NCBI GenBank assembly: GCA_029582265.1
Contig: CM055822.1
Span: 42,120,036 to 42,184,035, forward strand
Direction of reading: 5' to 3'
Source of the DNA: Zoroaster sp. YZ-2022
Lineage: Eukaryota; Echinodermata; Asteroidea; Forcipulatida; Zoroasteridae
DNA: 64,000 nucleotides
Shown piece by piece: positions 21,600 through 35,900 of the stretch. Position 1 is the first letter of the stretch. Each line of letters begins with the position of its first letter. Under the pieces are notes generated by a model, which saw only the letters and a list, made by a program, of their open reading frames with translations, was not told where the DNA came from and made no database searches. The position numbers and the translations under genes are program-made.

Positions 21600-22985
21600 T
21601 TTACAAATTAAATTGACAGTTAAGTATATAGCGAAATAAAGGGACTATGCATGTATACATCCGTAATTGATAAATTAAGTAGTGTACGTTGTGCTGAATA
21701 ATGAAATACAACTATAAATCATCCCCAAGGGCTTTGAACATAAAAGTAGCTCATTTTGTGTATTTACCTCAATAATTAGCCATTATTATTCATGACAATA
21801 GAAGACTAATTTATTTCCCCACAGAACATCGAATTAATTAACAGCTGTATCTAGCCGACAATGAGCGAACGCACTGAAATTGATTGCCCATATAGAACCT
21901 AAACGAAAGTGAAAAATACAATACCTCTGCACATCGATGATTGTTAACTTGACTGCATCAATCAAGAAAAGATGCGAAACATCAAATTTCAGGATGAGAA
22001 TAACTAAAGTCATGAATGCCGAAAAACAAAATAGAAGTAACTAAACGCAGTTATGAATGACAGGAACGAAATGGTGATTGCTTGGAAATTAATTAGAACG
22101 CATCAATGAAACAAAAATATGATCAGATCAGTAAAAATGACGTGAATTTAAAGAAATTAAAGTTCTTTAAAGAAAATGACCAAATAATGTGTTTAAATTA
22201 GCCGGGAAAACCACGCATTTTTACATAATCAATGCGCCTAACAGTACTAACATGTAGAATAAAAGTCAAATTACATCATTAAAATCATTAATAAAATCTG
22301 GTTGTAGACACAAACATTAAGTAATCATTAAAATTGCAATAAATATAAGATACACAAGCTTTCTGGAAAAGGAGAGTATTAAGTTTACTTTTAAAATACT
22401 AAGCTGAATCATTTACAGGATGGTTGTTTAATGTTTATTTTGATTCAAAGAGAGTAAAGCATTCTCGTAGAAGCAGTTTTGCTAACATTACCAATGCCGT
22501 TTCTTCCTGTTAAGCTTATTACAAGTTTTAAGGTTTAGAAATTACCAATGCTGTGGTGTGGACCATTAAACTTGAAAGATGAGTTGATTTTTTTCTTAAT
22601 TTTAACATGCACAACTCCTCACAACATAGAATTTGGGATTATTTTGCAATTTCTGGAACGGATCCAGAATTTTCTAGGGGGCACCTTACACAAATTTCGA
22701 TATCTTAAATGTGACTGTAAGTTTGTGACGTAGCTCAGCTACATTCAGGAATATGGTGCTGATAATTTTCCTATTGTCAATTTCACCTTTGTCTTTCTTT
22801 TGTAGTAGATCGGGGCATTATATACCATCTTCTTGATACGCCACTTTGTTTCTATGATTATTCTATCAAATTAATAACTCAAGAATTTCATCTATCTATA
22901 CAAATTAATTATGTTAAAATGATTTATAAGTCTCACATTGTGAATAATGAATGAAACTTATCAGATATTTTTTTTATGAGAAAGG
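21600..22985. other. No gene recognised
   Basis: AT-rich non-coding sequence without repeats long enough to describe. Confidence 0.5.
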
Positions 22986-22989
22986 CTTA

Positions 22990-23841
22990 CACTGTAAAAA
23001 ATTACCGTAATTTTACGCCGAAAAGTTTGTAAATTTTACGGTGAATTACCGTAATCATCCCTTTCTCATTGTTTTACGGCCGAAACCCGTATTATGGCCG
23101 CTCCCATTGCACTCTGGGATATATCCAATATGTAAATGAACTGACCTTACTTTGACATAGCTTTGCGCTCGAATCATTTCCAATATTTAAATATGTAAAA
23201 ATGGGTGATTTAAGGCCATTTTCAAATAATTTATTGTTAATTTTATGATTAAAAAGGTAGGATTTTGATGTTCTTTTCTATGTTTATATAAAAAAGTACA
23301 TTCGAAATTTAAAATATTGAAATATAGATTATAATTGCATGCCACCATGACTAAAAATAGTTTCGAAAAGACAGTATATATAACGGATACATGTTCTGTA
23401 CATTAGTAACTGGAGAGGATCAGGAGTGGTTGAAAAAGAACCAGACTACGTGTACGTGTAGGTAAGTGAAAGACATTGTGTACAATAAACAATTGTATTG
23501 ATTAATTTCAATTACAGTATCTGCAGATCCATCCCATAGCAGATGCAGCGTTCCATCCATACAAAAATCCCGTTAAATGTACAGCACAATTTGTAATACT
23601 TCCATCGTAAAATGTACGGTGCTGTATCTGGCATTGTAGTAACTGTATAAAATCGGTAAAAAGCATTAAAAATTACGGTTACCAAAATACGTTACCCGTA
23701 GTATTAACAGACTTTTCACCGTAAAAATAATGTATTTTAACGTAAAATACAATACGGACCACACATAAAACATACGTTAGAAAGGCGGCAACTCGCTGCA
23801 CGACTTTCGACTGTAAATTTTACGGGTAATATTTTACAGTG
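22990..23841. mobile_element. 852-bp MITE with CACTGTAAAA ends
   Basis: The left end CACTGTAAAAAATTACCGT and complement of the right end CACTGTAAAATATTACCCGT form inverted repeats. TA flanks both sides (22988-22989, 23842-23843). The interior repeats TTTTACGGTGAAT-like words in both orientations. Similar CACTGTAAAA termini are widespread in animal MITEs. No transposase. Confidence 0.7.
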
Positions 23842-23926
23842 TAGTTCTCTTATCTGTGTAATTATTTAGTAGAACACAGATTCTCTGAGACCAGAAATAT
23901 CCTGTGTTTATGTCATTAGGCATACC

Positions 23927-23979
23927 TCACTCAGTATCAACGTGGATGGTCAAGTAATCCGCTCTGCCTACCGTACCAT
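23927..23979 (-). CDS. Matrix-protein-like gene, terminal exon
   Basis: 53 nt after acceptor TTGTTTGCAG. Encodes GTVGRADYLTIHVDTE and a TGA stop at 23927-23929. The VGxADxxxxxV ending is the usual last strand of this module, so the protein is complete at its C-terminus. No clear AATAAA close downstream. Confidence 0.8.
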
Positions 23980-26900
23980 CTGCAAACAAATTGAAATAGA
24001 AATAGAAATAGACAAATAAAACTAAATTTATACATTCATATTTCATTTCTTTAACATTTATATATTTGATACATTTCGGTAGTTGCCGAAAAATCATAAT
24101 TATCATAATGAAAGGGACCCAATTTTGATGTACTCTTTTTAAATAATAATTATGCTTATTCGCCCTAAATAAGGCTAAAAGACACGCAAGATACGGGGCT
24201 ACAATACAAGAACAATAAAAAAGTAAAAAGCTCAGAAGAGCTGAAGGTGGGAATTGAGATTCCTCTTGAAACAAGATAGATCGTAGGATGAAGGGAAACA
24301 TGCACCACGCAAGGAATTCCAAAGAGATACAACACTCTGTTATGACACAGGTTATCTGACCCGCTTCATGCACATCATAGCGCTCGAGCGGTGGAAATAT
24401 CGATGGGTCCCGTCATCAAATTATTTTTGCCGTTTTTATTAAACCATGTACATCTTTAACATTCAACCATTTGGCTATTCTTTTAATTATCAATCCCATA
24501 CATTACCAAGAAAGCCCCCATTGCACCCGTCCAATGTTGGGCGCCTTGAATTTGGCTGAGACATTGCGCTGCCAAATGTGTCCAAAGAAGTTTTTCTTAT
24601 CACTGAATGGGGTTGTGGGGTGTGGGGGTGTGGCAACTGGTCTTGCACACTATTGTAGAAATCATGCAGGCTTGTGTGCATTGTTTCATAAAGAGCAGGA
24701 CACATTTCCCGGTGACCTTGGCTATATTTCTCATTTGAACTAAAACACACCGCTGACGTTTTGTTGGCTCTACGCTACAAAAATGGACTTCTTATTCGAG
24801 GTGTATCGCCTGTGTTTCGCGCTATTGAAGGCAAATTTTCCGATGTTCTTTTACATCGGAACATTGGTTTTTACTTAACACATTCCTTAATAGGCCTACT
24901 TAATAACAAATAAACATGAGAGGCACGATTTCAAAGTAAATATGTTCCAGAATTTATTTAATTGATGGTGAGTCCCGCCAAAAATTAATTTTGACTGATA
25001 CTTGCTGCTAAACTAAGTTTCTGACTACTGTTTTGTTAAATATTACATTTCAAACTATTTCTTTTCTTTTCTATATCAGGAAATTATCGATGTTTCAATC
25101 CAATGAAACCAACATAGGGTAAAATAGGGGAAAACACGGGCGATACATGTTTAATTGTTTTTCTTTACCATTTACAGCGTCGTTCCAGTTGATTGCGCCT
25201 GTGGTTGTGCTGTATAGTATGGCAGGTGGTATATTGTCAGCTGCTTTTACCCATGAGCATCCTGGTGATACTTCAACTACAACCAGCCACCCAGCGTCCG
25301 CACCACATCCGCCATAATACTTATTGATGAAAAACCGTCGGTTGCTGAAATGTTTTAACGAACACAGAAAAAAGCGGAAAAGCCTATAATTGGTTCAAGT
25401 TCCGAAAATTTGTTTGAAATTATTGTTACCCCTAATGTTACCTTTGCAAGTGATATTTTCAGTCGACAAAATCACGAAAATATTGGCAATTTGTTTAGTA
25501 AATAACACCGAATATATCGGTGCTGTTGTACGTGAAACATAGAGGGGCCATTTCTTTCCCCCATAGTGAACCTTAAGGTTTTTCTGAAGTCGAGCAAAAG
25601 AAGTTCAGACTAAATAACTGTTTACAATATTTTACCTTGGGTTGAGATAATCAAACCTATGTCGTTTAGTTTCTTTATAACAAAACTTTTCTAAATATGG
25701 GGGAAAGTAATGATATCTGCTAAGAGCCCCTATTGTTTAGCCACTGAAAGCGTGACTTCTATACAAGGGCGACATAAGGGTGGTGATTATTAAAGAGGGG
25801 TCACATTGTTCAGTGCGCCAGGCCTTGGGCATTTCTGACTTTGAGACAAAAGAAGTTAGTTGTTTAGTTTAATTTTTTGTTGCGTGGGTTTAAAAAGTCG
25901 GATATTACTATTTGCCCTCTTTAAAAAAAAATAGGCACTGATCCAGTGACTCACATGGAGAAATACGGAAAAGAAAAGTTGATTTTGCTGTATGTAGCGG
26001 AACCAACGTTGACGATTACTCACGGGCAAAATGTTATTTGAAAATATAAGATTTCGATTGTTTTAGATGGCTCCCTCTGCAGTTAGGGACCCGCCCATAA
26101 CCTACCGTGTCATACAGTAAATCTTAATCAGACTTGCTTCAAGTCGTTTATTTCGTTACAGACCAATCCAGATTCGTCCCTATGCCCGTGACAATCCCTA
26201 TCAATGCTGAACTATCATAAAGCGCCATGAACGCTTGACCGACATGGAAGAGTTATCATGGAACAATCTAACCCTATCGGCCATTCCGTGCTGTGTTAAT
26301 GAGAGGCCGGACCAGTCTATTATGCATTGAGGTAAATAACTTACAGGCCTACATACATACGTGACTTTCAGATGAGTATCGTGCTGCCTAAAACATACAA
26401 ACAAAACCATAGTTTACCCTTAAATTTATTTATGATAATTCCGTTTTGTATGTATTATTACAAAACAAAATTCCAATTTCCCCTGACCACCATAATGTTA
26501 TATTGTAATCATTACAGACCATTGTACACAGCACTCGGTAAAATCCGTGGAAGTCAAGTGGAAGTCAAATAGCGGCCGCACAGTGTTCTTGCATTCGCAA
26601 CCTCGTCCACGGGGCTCTTGAGCAGTTTATGTACACGTCGTAGCCATTGCCCGGGAACGAGACGATTCAATATAAAAAGTCTTGGGTATGTATTTACACA
26701 TGTAAATGTGCTTGCATGTAGCCGATATGTTTTGCCATTATTGTCTTATATACGGAGCCCCTAAAGGGACCTAGGCCTATATGAACAAAAAATACTAATT
26801 TTATTTCGTTCCCTCGAATTATTATTTCGTTCCCTCGAAGTAATATTTCCTTCCCTCGAAATAATATCATTTCATTCCCTCGAAATAATATTATTTCGTT

Positions 26901-29900
26901 TCCTCGAAAAAATAATATTTTGTATCATTTCCGTATGATTTGTGAGAAATGGACATGGACATGGTAAAAATAACTAAAATTGCTAATTTATATGTATACA
27001 TTACTGATCCGTCGTACAGATTACAGTCGGACGTCAACGTAAGCCAAACAAACGAAATAATATTATTTCGAGGGAATGAAATTCGAGGGAACGAAATATT
27101 ATTTCGACGGAACGAAATTAAATTTTGGGGGAACGAAATAATAACTAGAGGGAACAACATGTTTTCGAGGGAACGAAATAATAATAAGGAACGTTACCTC
27201 AAAATATTTTTTTTCTTCATATATGTCCCTTTAGGGGCTCGATGACTTACTAACAAGTGCTGCAGTAAAGAGGGCAATCAACAATTTTAAATCATATACG
27301 ATTGCAGGTAAATACTCATAGAAAAATATAGGCACGATTTTATAACTCAAACAGATTTGTTTGTGTTTTTGGGGGGCATAATTGTTTTGTAAAATAACTA
27401 ATCATCGTTGCAAAATTTATTTTTCCTACAGGGTCCAGCAGTGAGAATGTGGTTGAGGAAGCCCCAGGGGGCGAGATTGGTGCTTGCGCTGTTTTTCAAC
27501 ATGATCTAGTAAATGTAATATTTCTCCTGATGACAGCTTGAGCAGACTAGTCGAAACGTTGACAACAAACCAACCGGCTCTTCTCAGAGCCATCATTTCT
27601 TCCAAGAAGAGATCATTACATGGTGTCACCCGAAATAACTCAAGTAAATGTAATATTTCAAGCTAATCTATTGAATCCAATCTGTATGCGCAACTACCGT
27701 ATATAAAGATAGCAAATGAGGTTTTCCATTGGAATGGATACGCTCTGATGTTACTTTAGCAAGTTTATTGGTTTTTACAGCCCACAATGACACAATCAGC
27801 TCATGTTTCTGTGACAATAGATTTTACCTTCTCTGTGGTTTTACGTACTATGAGGACATTGTACATTATTCTGTCAAATTGTGTGCGACTACTATATCAA
27901 GATGTTTCCGTGGGAGCTCGGCATGTTTCGGGAAAAATCGTGTATGAAATGTGATTTATACTTACTATTGAGCATGACCAATAACAGAGAAATAATTAGT
28001 AGCCGTTGCCGAATTGAGGTCATTCCAGGGAGATGACAAAAGGCGCTCCTTATCAAACCAGCTTGAGATGTCTGACTCGCTTCCATTGAATATCAACTCA
28101 ACTTTGACCCCAGTGTGATCATACAGAGAAAGCTTCACCTGAACATAGGTTAAATATGTATTTGTTTATAAATCCTCATTTCTCCGTTATTGCGTTATTG
28201 TTTACTTAATGGGAAGGTACAACATTGTTAATTACATGATTATAAAATTACCGAATTAATATAATATACGAAAGCTATATACATGTAGCTTGATGAGAAG
28301 TTGGTATAGTTGTACCAATCACCCTGAACAATCTGTCTAAAGTGATGCCCAACCTCGTCCTCAGGGCTTTCGAGTAGTCTTGTAAAACTCGTACCCAATG
28401 CTCTCTCGTCCTGGAACGTGACGATTTCAATATCCCAACATCTTGGATATTTAAAGAGGTGATTTTGGTCAATCGGGTTTGGGGGTAATGTCTTATATAC
28501 GGCTAATAACAAGCGTGTGCTTTAGTAGCAGTGGTATATAGTAGGGATGTCTCACCGGGACTAAGCCAAAAAATCATACTCGAATTAACAATACTATTAC
28601 GAATTAACATATTGTGCATTTCGCTCTGGTACGTGGAGGGAACGTGAGTGTGCGGCTTTGAGTATTTCACAGAGCTAGGATGCAATATGTTTTCTGTAGT
28701 AAAGAATTCACATTATCTTATGAAGCTAATTTTTAAAAAGGTAGTGAGGTGAGTTAAGGAAGAAAATCACAGTGATCGTGACACGGTGGACAAAAGTGAC
28801 AACATTTTTGTACATAGGTTTCTCATTCAAATTGGAAATGTATGCAAATTAGGAGGCGGAGCTAAATTTCGCCTTTTCCAAATCCCTATTTTGTTTGTGA
28901 AAATTTATTTTTGTAAAAATCTGCATAGAAAGTTGTACTCTGGAAAATCTAACGTAATTGAAACCAATTGAAACGTTTTAACAAATGTTTTACCAGATAA
29001 TTGTTTATTAGTTCTTAATAAATATCATACATGGTTTGTCTCATTCTCTCCCCTCCCCCTCGTCCTTCAGCCCCCCCCTCCCCCTTTACCATTCTTCCCT
29101 TTTCCATTTCCATCTCAACCCATCCCATGGATGCCTGACTTGCGCTGGTTTGTCTCTTTTACATGATTTCATTTATGTTAATTCATTTAAGATGTATATT
29201 TTTGGTCATGTACTGTGCTTTTCTTGTATATTTTGTAGTTTTTACAAATTATTTCATGGAAGATTTTAAATATTGAATGTTTATTATATTTTTATATACA
29301 TATGTGCAGCACGAGAAGAACATTTTCATGCTGTTCATGATGAATAAGAACATTGATTTGAATTGAATTGAATTGAAAGTTCTAATGGGACCACTTTCAA
29401 AAAGTAATGTTGGACACAATTATGTCCAATTGGACACAATTGGTTCCAAATGATTAATGCCAATTAAACAAAATAATGCAAAGGTTGAAGTTGAATATAT
29501 GAGAGCCCAATACATTGCTTATTTTTTCAAGCGAGGAATTTAGGATTACCTATTTATATGATTTCATTTAGTTGCAACTTTTCAGACAGACAAATACAGA
29601 CAGACAGAGAAATATACATTGGCGGATCCAAGGGGTTTGGGCTGAAGGTAGGAACATGTTTCTCCCATTGTTATTGACATGCATGTAAACTGACCATACC
29701 AATTTGTGTGCGCTCTTCCCTTTTTGGGCAGTGTGCCCCTCCCCTCCCCTCCCCCGCCAACTTTTTTGCCCATATGCCCCACACCTTTTCGAGACCCTGA
29801 AACCGCGTGTGGACACATTATATATTATCATTTTGGTGGTTTCTTTGGGTCAAATGACAAAAACACAAGTAGGCCTACACGTTTAAAAAATATATATGCA

Positions 29901-32900
29901 GTAACAGCATTGCCAAGGGTTGGGTTTAGGGTCATGCACTCATGTCAAATTGTGTTTTTCTGTCAAGGTGTTTTTTCAAGGACAATATCATTATTTATAA
30001 ATGAAAAACCTCCACCCCTCCTCGGAAATTATGGCTATGCCACTTTTGGTACATTTTGTAATTTCCCCACCCGATATTGCAATGAGAGTATTGTTGCTTC
30101 AGCCAAAAATATTTCTTATCTTTTAGAAACACTTATTACAAGTCGTTTAGGGGATAAATATTGCTGTCGTCATTCTTGTCATACCCTTAATAAACACATC
30201 GCTCACTGCAACAAGGATATTATTGTCAGGTTGATTTATTTTGATTTAATTTGAATTAAAATAAATCGTCAATTTAACAATGGGGCGCAATGGCAACAAC
30301 TCATCAGAAGTCAAGCAGCATTAGTCAGTTGACCGTAAATCAATCAATTATACATTGTATTTTGACATCTGTAATTAATGCTGTAATTGCTCCCTATACC
30401 ATGGAGCAACGAGTGCATAATAATAAATATTGTCATCATTTAACAAGTTATTGAAGCTACTGAGTTGCCTTGCCATATTTTCGTATACCTTTGCAATTCT
30501 ATTCCTGACACTATTGGTCATCTCACAGTTTTACATTAAACTAATACTTGGTGTCATGTAAAAGCCTCATAGCATCAAACATCTCTTGAAATATTTCTGT
30601 CTATAAGTTACTATTATCTAACGGCAGACGTTTCCAAATTAACTGTATACAATTTTCGTGTTAAGAAGTTTGTGTTTGCGGATCGAAATTTATGAATAAA
30701 ACTTCGCTATTTTCTTGTTAAAGATGTGTCCCCTGACGTTTTCGCTATTTTGAACGCAATTTCCTAAAATTGTTTTTCATCGGAACGTTGCAATTTTACT
30801 TGAGGAAAGGGTAACAAATGTTTTAAAATTACACATTTCTCAAAATAATCATGAAAACCATGGTTTTACAGTAAAGATATGCCTTAGTGAATTAATGGTC
30901 CCATGCAGACATCTTCATATGGCTCAATACATTGGACATCAAATTCAGTCTAATTAAAACCAATATTCTTTTAATTAAGTCCGTCTGGGATGAATTATTG
31001 AAAAAGGGCAAATTGAAACTAATTTGAAAAAGTTCCAACTGGAACCAATTGGAAAAAATGTTCAATTGCACAAACTTATGTCCAATTGGTTCCAATGTGA
31101 TCCAATTGGTTGTGCCAATTTCTAATCTTTAAAAAACCTGCGATTGCTCAACCAAACCAAACTCTAACAAACTAATCTCATTACGCAGGGCCGTAGCGAG
31201 CGGGGGGGGGGGCGTGATACCCCCAAAATTGTTTTCTCAGTCGGCATTTAAGCCTCAGTCGGCAAAATGAAGCATCAAAGGTGCTAGAACAAGGGTTGGT
31301 CCAAATATATATTGTCAGTCGGCAAACCCAGAGTTATGGGTTTATAATTTAATGTGATATTCAGTTATCGCTTGAGTTTCAGCACTTTAAATCATTAGCT
31401 ATCTGTAGAGGTGATTTATCGTGATCAGCGAGGCATGGGGATTGCTTTTTTTGTCCGGTCAGGTGTCGAATTTGTTGATGCCACTTCCCTGGTTCAGATT
31501 GCTTCAAGTGTTCAACTTGGTTCGAAACGTTAGTAAGTTTCCACCACATAATTTACCATAACATCTTCTGAAAATTATTTTGTTTTACACACTGTAGGCA
31601 AGTTTAGCAAGTAACAAGGAAGCCTTCCGTGTATGTTAACGTCAGGCATAAAACCTGGGGTATACTCATTCTCGGTGGGGGCGCATGTTATGTAGTATAT
31701 GTATTGGGCTTAAGTAGATCCAAGCAACACCTACGTGCATAATGTTACAATATGCATTCAGATAATAATGTACATAAAGGGTGTTTGTCTACCTGCGACG
31801 TGCCAAGCTGCTTATTTTGTAAGTAGGTTTGTAAACAAAATGTAATTACTCCGTTGATGTTTACCCAAAATTTCTCAAATTCCGTAAGTTCACTGTTGAA
31901 GTATACCCAAATAGCATGGTTAATTCCCATTAGCCTGCTTTGAACCATTGACCCAAAAAATCCTACTGCAAAAAGCATGGTCCCACAGGACAGTGTACAA
32001 ATCCTGCATGGCCGGGTCCCATAGGACCGTGTACAAATCCTAATCTCATCTGTCAACACAAGGCCATTGACTTCGGCTCCTAGGCGGCTTATCAAAAGCT
32101 ATCAGTTACCCACTATGGTGTGCCAGAACATGATTCCAGACAGGCTGGAGCCATCAGCCAGAGGAATAGAGATGTTTATTCCTATAACTGCTGTGGGTAC
32201 ACATACTAGGGTATATTTTATGTTGATTTGGGGTAGGGGAAAAAGCGTTATCAGAACTAAAATAAACATCAACCTAAAGGGCCCTTACATTTGTTTTCCT
32301 TCAAATGGTTGTCTAGGGTCTAGAGGACCTCTAGGCATCTGTTAAAACCGTTGGCAGTTGGTAGTGTTCAACGCAACAGGAGTTATAGCGCCCCTTCACA
32401 CCTACTGAAAAATTAAGCGCGACGCAACCGCGGTGTTCGTATAAGTGTCATGGCACGTCGCAGGGTTTTAATTTTAAAAAAATAGCACTTGAAGTGCTAT
32501 ATTCAGCACTTCGTTTCTAGAGTGCGTATACAAAGTACACTCGAAGTGCTTGAATATAGCACTTCAAGCGCTAATTGTATCACTTTTTAGGAGCTTGTAT
32601 AGTGACTGCATTTGAGGTGCTATATTCAGCACTTCGTTTTTTAGAGTGCATAAAACCTGAGGCATATTTGGCGCGAATCTCAATTGTTGACGTAACCTGT
32701 AACCATTCTCGGTGGGGGCGCATGTTATGTAGTGTATGTATTGGGCTCAAGTAGATCCAAGCAACACTTTGGTCCTTTTTTGTCTAACGGCTATCATTCG
32801 ATGGTACATTGAATATAGGGACCTACAGCAAAACGCGTAACTATTATAGATGTTATTACTGAAGATTGTATATCAGTTGGTATTAGTCAGTTGACATTAA

Positions 32901-35900
32901 AGTATGAAAGAGTAACCCTTAAAGGTCCTAGGAAATAGAAATTTTTAACAGTGAAAACAATAAAGTATACCTATTGGAACATATATTTGTCATTTGTCTA
33001 TTTTATCCCCGCCCCTTTGCACCATTAAAAAAATAAATTCTAAAATTAGGGGGGCGCCACGCTCCTCCCCTACCTCCTCATTATCATATTATAATCCGCA
33101 AATCCGTGACGTAGACCTAGGAAGTTCCAGCACTACCTGCGATGAAGTTTCAGTCAAGTCGTACTCAAAACCACTGAAGTTGATGAAGTTGATGTGTCAT
33201 ATTAGATCTTCTTTTCAGCTAAATTTAGTAGATATCCCACATTTTGGGGAAATGCCTTGTAGGTGTGTTGTTGCTGGGTGTAGCATCACCACAAAGCGAA
33301 GGTGTCAGCCTTCACCGATTTCCACCAGACCCTAAATACAGGCGAATTTGGACGGCGAGTGTGAAGCTGACCAGGGCGAAATGGTCAGGACCAACGGAGC
33401 ACTCTATGATATGTAGCGCTCACTTTGAGCCAACATACTTTGACCGGGGCTCCAGAGCCAGTTTGGCATGAGATTTAAAGCCATGCTGCGCCCTGATGCA
33501 GTGCCAACAATATTTCCTTAAGTCAGAAGGCCAAGAAACGTCCAGAAAAGAAAAGAGGAGCTTTCTTGAAGCGAGAAAGTCTCAGGGTAAGTTGCTTTGT
33601 TTTCCGTGTAACTTACATGTGTACGTGCACCCACAAGCAATAGGCTTATTACTAACGTTAGAGGTCGATTGTTACACTTCGCACACCACATTAACGCTAA
33701 AAATGTCGTTTCATTGTGAAGTCACTGAAGATGTCATTGTACAATTCTTTGACAATGTTAATTATGTGTGTGATTTTTGGATCTTGTTTCAAAATCATCG
33801 AGTGCAGAATTATGTTTTGAAACGGTCATAACGACGGCTTACACAATTCACCAATGACTCCTGGCCATGTGTATCCATGCCATTGATTCGACGGGGCCTT
33901 GCGCTTCGTTTTACGGTAGAGCCTACAGTACAGATTTATCGGTGCTATACGGTGCCTAGGTCTACGTCACGAACAGCGCCACCGCGCGTTGGGCAGCATT
34001 TGAAATTAGATGAGGCAATTTTTGTAAAAATCAATTTAAAAATAATTAGCCCAATCCAGACAAAAATTAAACGTAAAATTGTTTTTTATTCATATCAATT
34101 GATAAAATAACAAAAGAAAATAAATAAGCACAATTTGACTCTTCCTAGGACCTTTAAATATCCCCATAACTATAAAACAAAATATCAAAAATGCCAAAAT
34201 GGTCTATTCGCCGGTATGTCAGCTCTGCGACAAAACTATTAATATCAGTTGGTGTGGAGAAAATACCATTTACTTTTTTGTCCACCCAAAAACAATGAAA
34301 GTTAGAGAAATTCAGTTGGCCAAACAACATTATCATAATTGAACTAAGTACAATTGCAATGAATGATTCACCATAATTCACAATTAAAATATATAGGTTT
34401 AATTGAACAATAGTATCAACATGGAATTATATGACCTCTAAAACATAATAAAAATGACTTTAATATCCCACCATGATATTTTCTAATTGAATTTTAAATA
34501 TTTGTTTGTTTTATTTGGTAATGAAATGGTGATGACGTTATAATTACATAATTCAAAGTCACATTGTATTCAGATTGTTTGGAGCATGACTTGTAACAAA
34601 TCTACATGCCTAATTGATGATTTTATGAAAAATGGTGCTTTTGGCCGACGTGTAACGATAATTTCACTAACTAACCTTACTACTACTTCTAATAATTAGT
34701 TTACCGGCTAATTCGAGTGGCTTGGTAGCCTGGCTTGGTAGCCTAGTGGTTAGAACGCTCGCCTTTCATGTAGGTGATACCGAGATAAATATTGTAAAAC
34801 CACGATTGTTTTTTAAACTTGAAATTTTGGGAATCCTATATTGACAGTACACGAAATTTATTATTCAAACGATTTTGTGCCATTCTCCCTGTCCAAAATA
34901 TTGTAATAATTATACCGTCCCCTAGAGTATACATGCAGACATAATCAATTTCCGCGACGACAACTTCTGCCATTAATAAATGCCAGTACATTTAATTTAG
35001 AAAACGTTTATTTGAATCTATATTATTAGTACTCGCGAAAGTCCTTATTCAAACGACTAGTTTGTACCATTTTCCTATTCATAAAAAAACAGTTTTTCTC
35101 GTACCCAAGTACTTAATTTCAGCGACAACAATTTCTACCATTTATTAAAGCCAGTCTAGTTATAAATTAAGTAAAAACAAAACAACAACACATTTTGGGC
35201 ATAAGTGAATGGAATCAGTACACGAATTTAAACGCTTATTTAAACACTGTTGTACCATTTTCCCCTCCAAAATATCACAACATTTTTTGTACATAACCAA
35301 CAGTATACTTTCATGCAACTTAATTTCCACGACAATAATTTAAAACAATTAATTGCTGAATGTAAGAGTGTTTACAAACGCAGTCACGTGACGCCAACTG
35401 CTGTTTAATAACGAAGAGCTGACGTGGCCTGGAATACTGGAGCAAGGAACTGTTTTTTTTTTTTTTTTTGGTATCAATGTATCGCATAATTGTAATTATT
35501 TTAGATTATTGGAATCTACAAGTTCAACCATACACTGTAACCGTGGCTAGGTGAGGGAAGTTCTATGGTGGCCCCGAAGGGACATCGCATTCGCGAATAT
35601 TTGCGCGAATATTTGCAATGTCGTAAATTTTTTCGCGAATTATTATTTGCGCAAATATTCGCGATTTCGTGAATTTTTGTCGCGAATATTTGCTCAAATA
35701 TTTGCGATGTCGTGAAAATTTTCGCGAATATTTGCGCAAATATTCGCGAAAAAAATAAAAAATAAATAAAAGTTCCCTCACAATGACGACTAGACTTAAT
35801 TTTATGCCCAGCGGTATGCATGTTTTGGTTTATGTGTGACGTCACAGGTCACATCGTCTATAAAACAAACATGGTTGACTTACTCGTTTAATGTTCAGCT

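Noticed and set aside
25178..25317. Plus-strand exon with a good-looking acceptor and a hydrophobic translation
   Set aside because: It is the antisense of the fourth exon of the minus-strand matrix-protein-like gene, whose motifs and phases are far more convincing.
27432..27508. Plus-strand exon after TTTTTCCTACAG encoding ENVVEEAPGGEIGACAVF
   Set aside because: Single isolated candidate with a weak donor and no partner exon or homology; left out of the annotation.
31745..32095. 116-codon minus-strand frame with protein-like composition
   Set aside because: No splice context or homology recognised and it lies between direct repeats; probably chance or element remnant.
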